30,333 bases of DNA, from the IMG/VR virus record IMGVR_UViG_3300025108_000244, positions 1-30,333 of that record; one strand, written 5' to 3'. Below are positions 28,205-30,333 of this stretch, one piece after another (the stretch's first letter is position 1; each line of letters opens with the position of its first letter). The stretch comes from a virus. A program made the translations under genes and the position numbers. The notes beneath the pieces are model-generated. The model was not told where the DNA came from, ran no database searches, and was given only the letters and a program-made list of their open reading frames with translations.

Positions 28205-30105
28205 TGAGCAACCAACTATCAACAGACTATCAAGCATTCATTCACAAGTCTCGTTATGCCAAGTACTTTGATAACAAGGGGCGTGAATCGTATGGTGAAA
28301 CAGTAGCACGTTACGTAGACAATGTAGTACGCCCTGCAGTTACTGTAGAAGATAGCACAATCAAAGATATTGAGCAGGCTATTCTCAACCAAGACATCAT
28401 GCCATCTATGAGAGCTATGATGACAGCTGGCCCAGCGCTAGATCGTGACAACACTGCAGGTTACAATTGTAGCTACCTACCCGTAGATGACCCTAAGTCC
28501 TTCGATGAGGCCATGTACATCCTCCTCTGCGGTACTGGTGTCGGGTTCTCCGTTGAGCGCCAGTTCGTCAGCAAGCTCCCAGAGGTGCCTGAGTTGTTCG
28601 AGAGTGAGTCTGTCGTTGTCGTTAAGGACAGTAAGGAAGGCTGGGCTAAGGGGTTCCGTCAAGTTCTTGCGCTCCTCTGGGCTGGTGAGATCCCTAAGTG
28701 GGATGTCTCTCGTGTACGCCCTGCTGGTGCAAGGCTCAAGACGTTTGGCGGTAGAGCGTCAGGCCCAGCGCCTCTCGTAGAGTTGTTTAACTTTGCTGTG
28801 TCCACCTTCAAGGCAGCACAAGGGCGTAAGCTTAGCTCTATGGAGTGTCACGACTTGATGTGCTTCATTGGTCAGATCGTTGTCGTAGGTGGCGTGAGGC
28901 GCTCAGCGATGATCTCTCTGTCTAACCTGAGTGATGATCGTATGCGTCACGCTAAGTCAGGACAGTGGTGGGAGACAGCAGGGCACCGTGCCTTGGCTAA
29001 CAACAGTGTGTCGTACACTGAGAAGCCAGACATGGAAACATTCATGCGTGAGTGGCTCTCTCTCGTTGAGTCTAAGTCAGGTGAGCGTGGTATCTTCAAT
29101 CGTGAGGCGTCCAAGAAGCAAGCAGCTAAGTTTGGGCGGCGTGATCCTAACTATGAGTTTGGTACAAACCCTTGTTCTGAAATCATTTTACGTCCATATC
29201 AGTTCTGTAATTTAACGGAGTGTGTGGTACGGGCTAACGACACATTGAAAGACCTTGAGCGTAAGGTAAAGCTGGCTACTATCTTGGGTACTGTACAGTC
29301 TACTATGATTAAGTTCCCCTACCTACGTAAGGTATGGCAGAAGAATACTGCAGAGGAACGGTTGCTTGGCGTATCTATGACAGGTATTATGGACAACCCA
29401 CTAATGACAAACTCTAACAAAGGATTGGATAAGACCCTTGAGCATTTACGTTCTATCGCTGTCGCTACTAACGCTGAGTGGGCTGAGCGCCTTGGCATCC
29501 CTGTCTCTGCTTCTATCAGCTGCGTTAAACCTTCGGGAACAGTATCACAGTTGGTTGACTCTGCCTCTGGTATTCACGCTCGTCACAGCCCCCATTACAT
29601 TCGGACTGTGCGTGGTGATAACAAAGACCCTTTGACTCAGTTTATGATTGACCAAGGTATCCCTAATGAGCCTTGCGTTATGAAGCCTGACTCTACTGTG
29701 GTGTTCAGCTTCCCGGTCAAGTCACCAGAGCAGGCTGTAACACGTAACGATATGACTGCAGTAGAGCAGCTAGAGTTATGGCTGACTTACCAGCGTTCTT
29801 GGTGTGAGCATAAGCCTAGCGTGACTATCTCAGTACGGGATGCTGAGTGGATGGCTGTAGGTGCGTTTGTCTATGAGCACTTCGATGAAATGTCAGGTGT
29901 GTCATTTCTGCCACACTCAGATCATACCTACCAGCAAGCACCCTATCAGGACTGCACCAAGGAAGAGTACGAAGAGATGCTTGCCAAGATGCCAGCCAAG
30001 ATTGATTGGGAGCTTCTCAATGAGTACGAGAGTGAGGACAATACAGTGTCTATGCAGACTATGGCTTGCTCTGGTGACAGCTGTGAGATCGTAGACCTAG
30101 TGTAA
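28204..30105 (+). CDS. nrdJ: Adenosylcobalamin-dependent (class II) ribonucleotide reductase
   Basis: A 633-residue monomer-type reductase that makes dNTPs from ribonucleotides using B12. Active-site residues: redox Cys89 (YNCSY), thiyl-radical Cys324 and Glu326 in NPCSE, and second redox Cys335, 11 residues on, as in the Lactobacillus enzyme. The C-terminal redox pair is CSGDSC (C622, C627), also with the right 5-residue spacing. No N-terminal ATP-cone is visible and it is about 100 residues shorter than the Lactobacillus enzyme. It needs host cobalamin, or host uptake of it. The glutaredoxin gene downstream may supply electrons. Confidence 0.95.
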   Translation: MSNQLSTDYQAFIHKSRYAKYFDNKGRESYGETVARYVDNVVRPAVTVEDSTIKDIEQAILNQDIMPSMRAMMTAGPALDRDNTAGYNCSYLPVDDPKSFDEAMYILLCGTGVGFSVERQFVSKLPEVPELFESESVVVVKDSKEGWAKGFRQVLALLWAGEIPKWDVSRVRPAGARLKTFGGRASGPAPLVELFNFAVSTFKAAQGRKLSSMECHDLMCFIGQIVVVGGVRRSAMISLSNLSDDRMRHAKSGQWWETAGHRALANNSVSYTEKPDMETFMREWLSLVESKSGERGIFNREASKKQAAKFGRRDPNYEFGTNPCSEIILRPYQFCNLTECVVRANDTLKDLERKVKLATILGTVQSTMIKFPYLRKVWQKNTAEERLLGVSMTGIMDNPLMTNSNKGLDKTLEHLRSIAVATNAEWAERLGIPVSASISCVKPSGTVSQLVDSASGIHARHSPHYIRTVRGDNKDPLTQFMIDQGIPNEPCVMKPDSTVVFSFPVKSPEQAVTRNDMTAVEQLELWLTYQRSWCEHKPSVTISVRDAEWMAVGAFVYEHFDEMSGVSFLPHSDHTYQQAPYQDCTKEEYEEMLAKMPAKIDWELLNEYESEDNTVSMQTMACSGDSCEIVDLV

Positions 30106-30151
30106 CCCCTATACCTGAGCATGTATTTAAACTGCTCCCTTAGGAGATACT

Positions 30152-30333
30152 ATGTATACAATAATAACTCGTGAACAATGCAACTTCTGTGATGACGTTA
30201 AGGCTTTACTACGAAGTCGAGGCTTCCCTTACACTGAGTACAACGTACAGTCGGCTAGCTCTAAGTGGGTATTGACATTGCTTAAGAGGTCTAGTATTAC
30301 TACACTACCTCAGGTGTTCGACACTAAGGGTAA
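30152..30333 (+). CDS. Glutaredoxin, N-terminal 60 codons (cut by window edge)
   Basis: Ribosome site AGGAG lies 6 bases before ATG. The product starts MYTIITREQCNFCDDVKALL with the C-x-x-C redox site CNFC, and TTLPQVF has the cis-proline loop of the thioredoxin fold. It is placed directly after the class II reductase, whose C-terminal cysteines need a dithiol reductant, so it probably recharges that enzyme. The frame is open at the window edge. Confidence 0.88.
   Translation, partial: MYTIITREQCNFCDDVKALLRSRGFPYTEYNVQSASSKWVLTLLKRSSITTLPQVFDTKG

Noticed and set aside
1-30333. tRNA genes, CRISPR arrays, insertion sequences
   Set aside because: I saw no cloverleaf with TTCGA loop, no regularly spaced repeats, and no transposase or terminal inverted repeats.
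13626-30333. Single-subunit T7-like RNA polymerase
   Set aside because: No gene of suitable size or motif occurs; the dyad sites are therefore not assumed to be T7-type promoters.

Overview
The window is most of one arm-to-arm block of a tailed, podovirus-type double-stranded DNA phage of a marine bacterium. Coding density is very high, genes overlap by 1 to 14 bases, and nearly every product belongs to a virion, lysis, DNA-replication or nucleotide-synthesis function. The best lineage marker is the family A DNA polymerase, which carries a DnaJ-like CxxCxGxG zinc finger between its exonuclease and polymerase domains. That architecture was reported for phage HMO-2011 of SAR116, so I read this as an HMO-2011-type phage of a marine alphaproteobacterium (SAR116, Roseobacter or SAR11-like host). 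The host assignment is inference.

Layout. Positions 1-12641 are transcribed leftward. Reading in transcription order they give a small conserved protein, two membrane proteins (holins), an M15 endolysin, a run of tiny basic conserved phage proteins, a beta-rich putative virion protein, a DUF1127 protein, the small terminase, an HTH protein, the large terminase, the portal, a protein with a polyvalent-protein-like domain, two conserved virion-module proteins, the scaffold, and the first 86 codons of the major capsid protein, cut by the left edge. Positions 12642-13625 hold no convincing gene. They form the divergent control region, with an AT-rich array of 13-bp dyads, a GC-rich cluster of iteron-like repeats, a 6-2-6 inverted repeat and a sigma70-like promoter. 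Positions 13626-30333 are transcribed rightward: early small genes first, then integrase and HNH endonuclease, primase, ThyX, DUF3310 protein, DnaB-like helicase, DNA polymerase, a putative ssDNA-binding protein, a Cas4-like nuclease, T7-type endonuclease I, MazG-like pyrophosphatase, B12-dependent ribonucleotide reductase, and a glutaredoxin cut by the right edge.

How the genes work together. Primase, helicase, polymerase, ssDNA-binding candidate, nuclease and junction resolvase make a nearly self-sufficient T7-style replication and recombination set. NrdJ, glutaredoxin, ThyX, MazG-like and DUF3310 proteins recycle host nucleotides into dNTPs. No RNA polymerase gene is visible, so host polymerase probably transcribes both arms.

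The most unusual signal is a family of five copies of the 13-bp dyad CTCGGAYCGTCCG, confined to 13501-16308. Three copies lie exactly 26 or 27 bases before the start codon of an early gene. A second, unrelated dyad family, ATAGT-N3-ACTAT, is arrayed in the control region at 12691-12889 and has the same 5-3-5 geometry. Together they look like an undescribed phage regulatory system.
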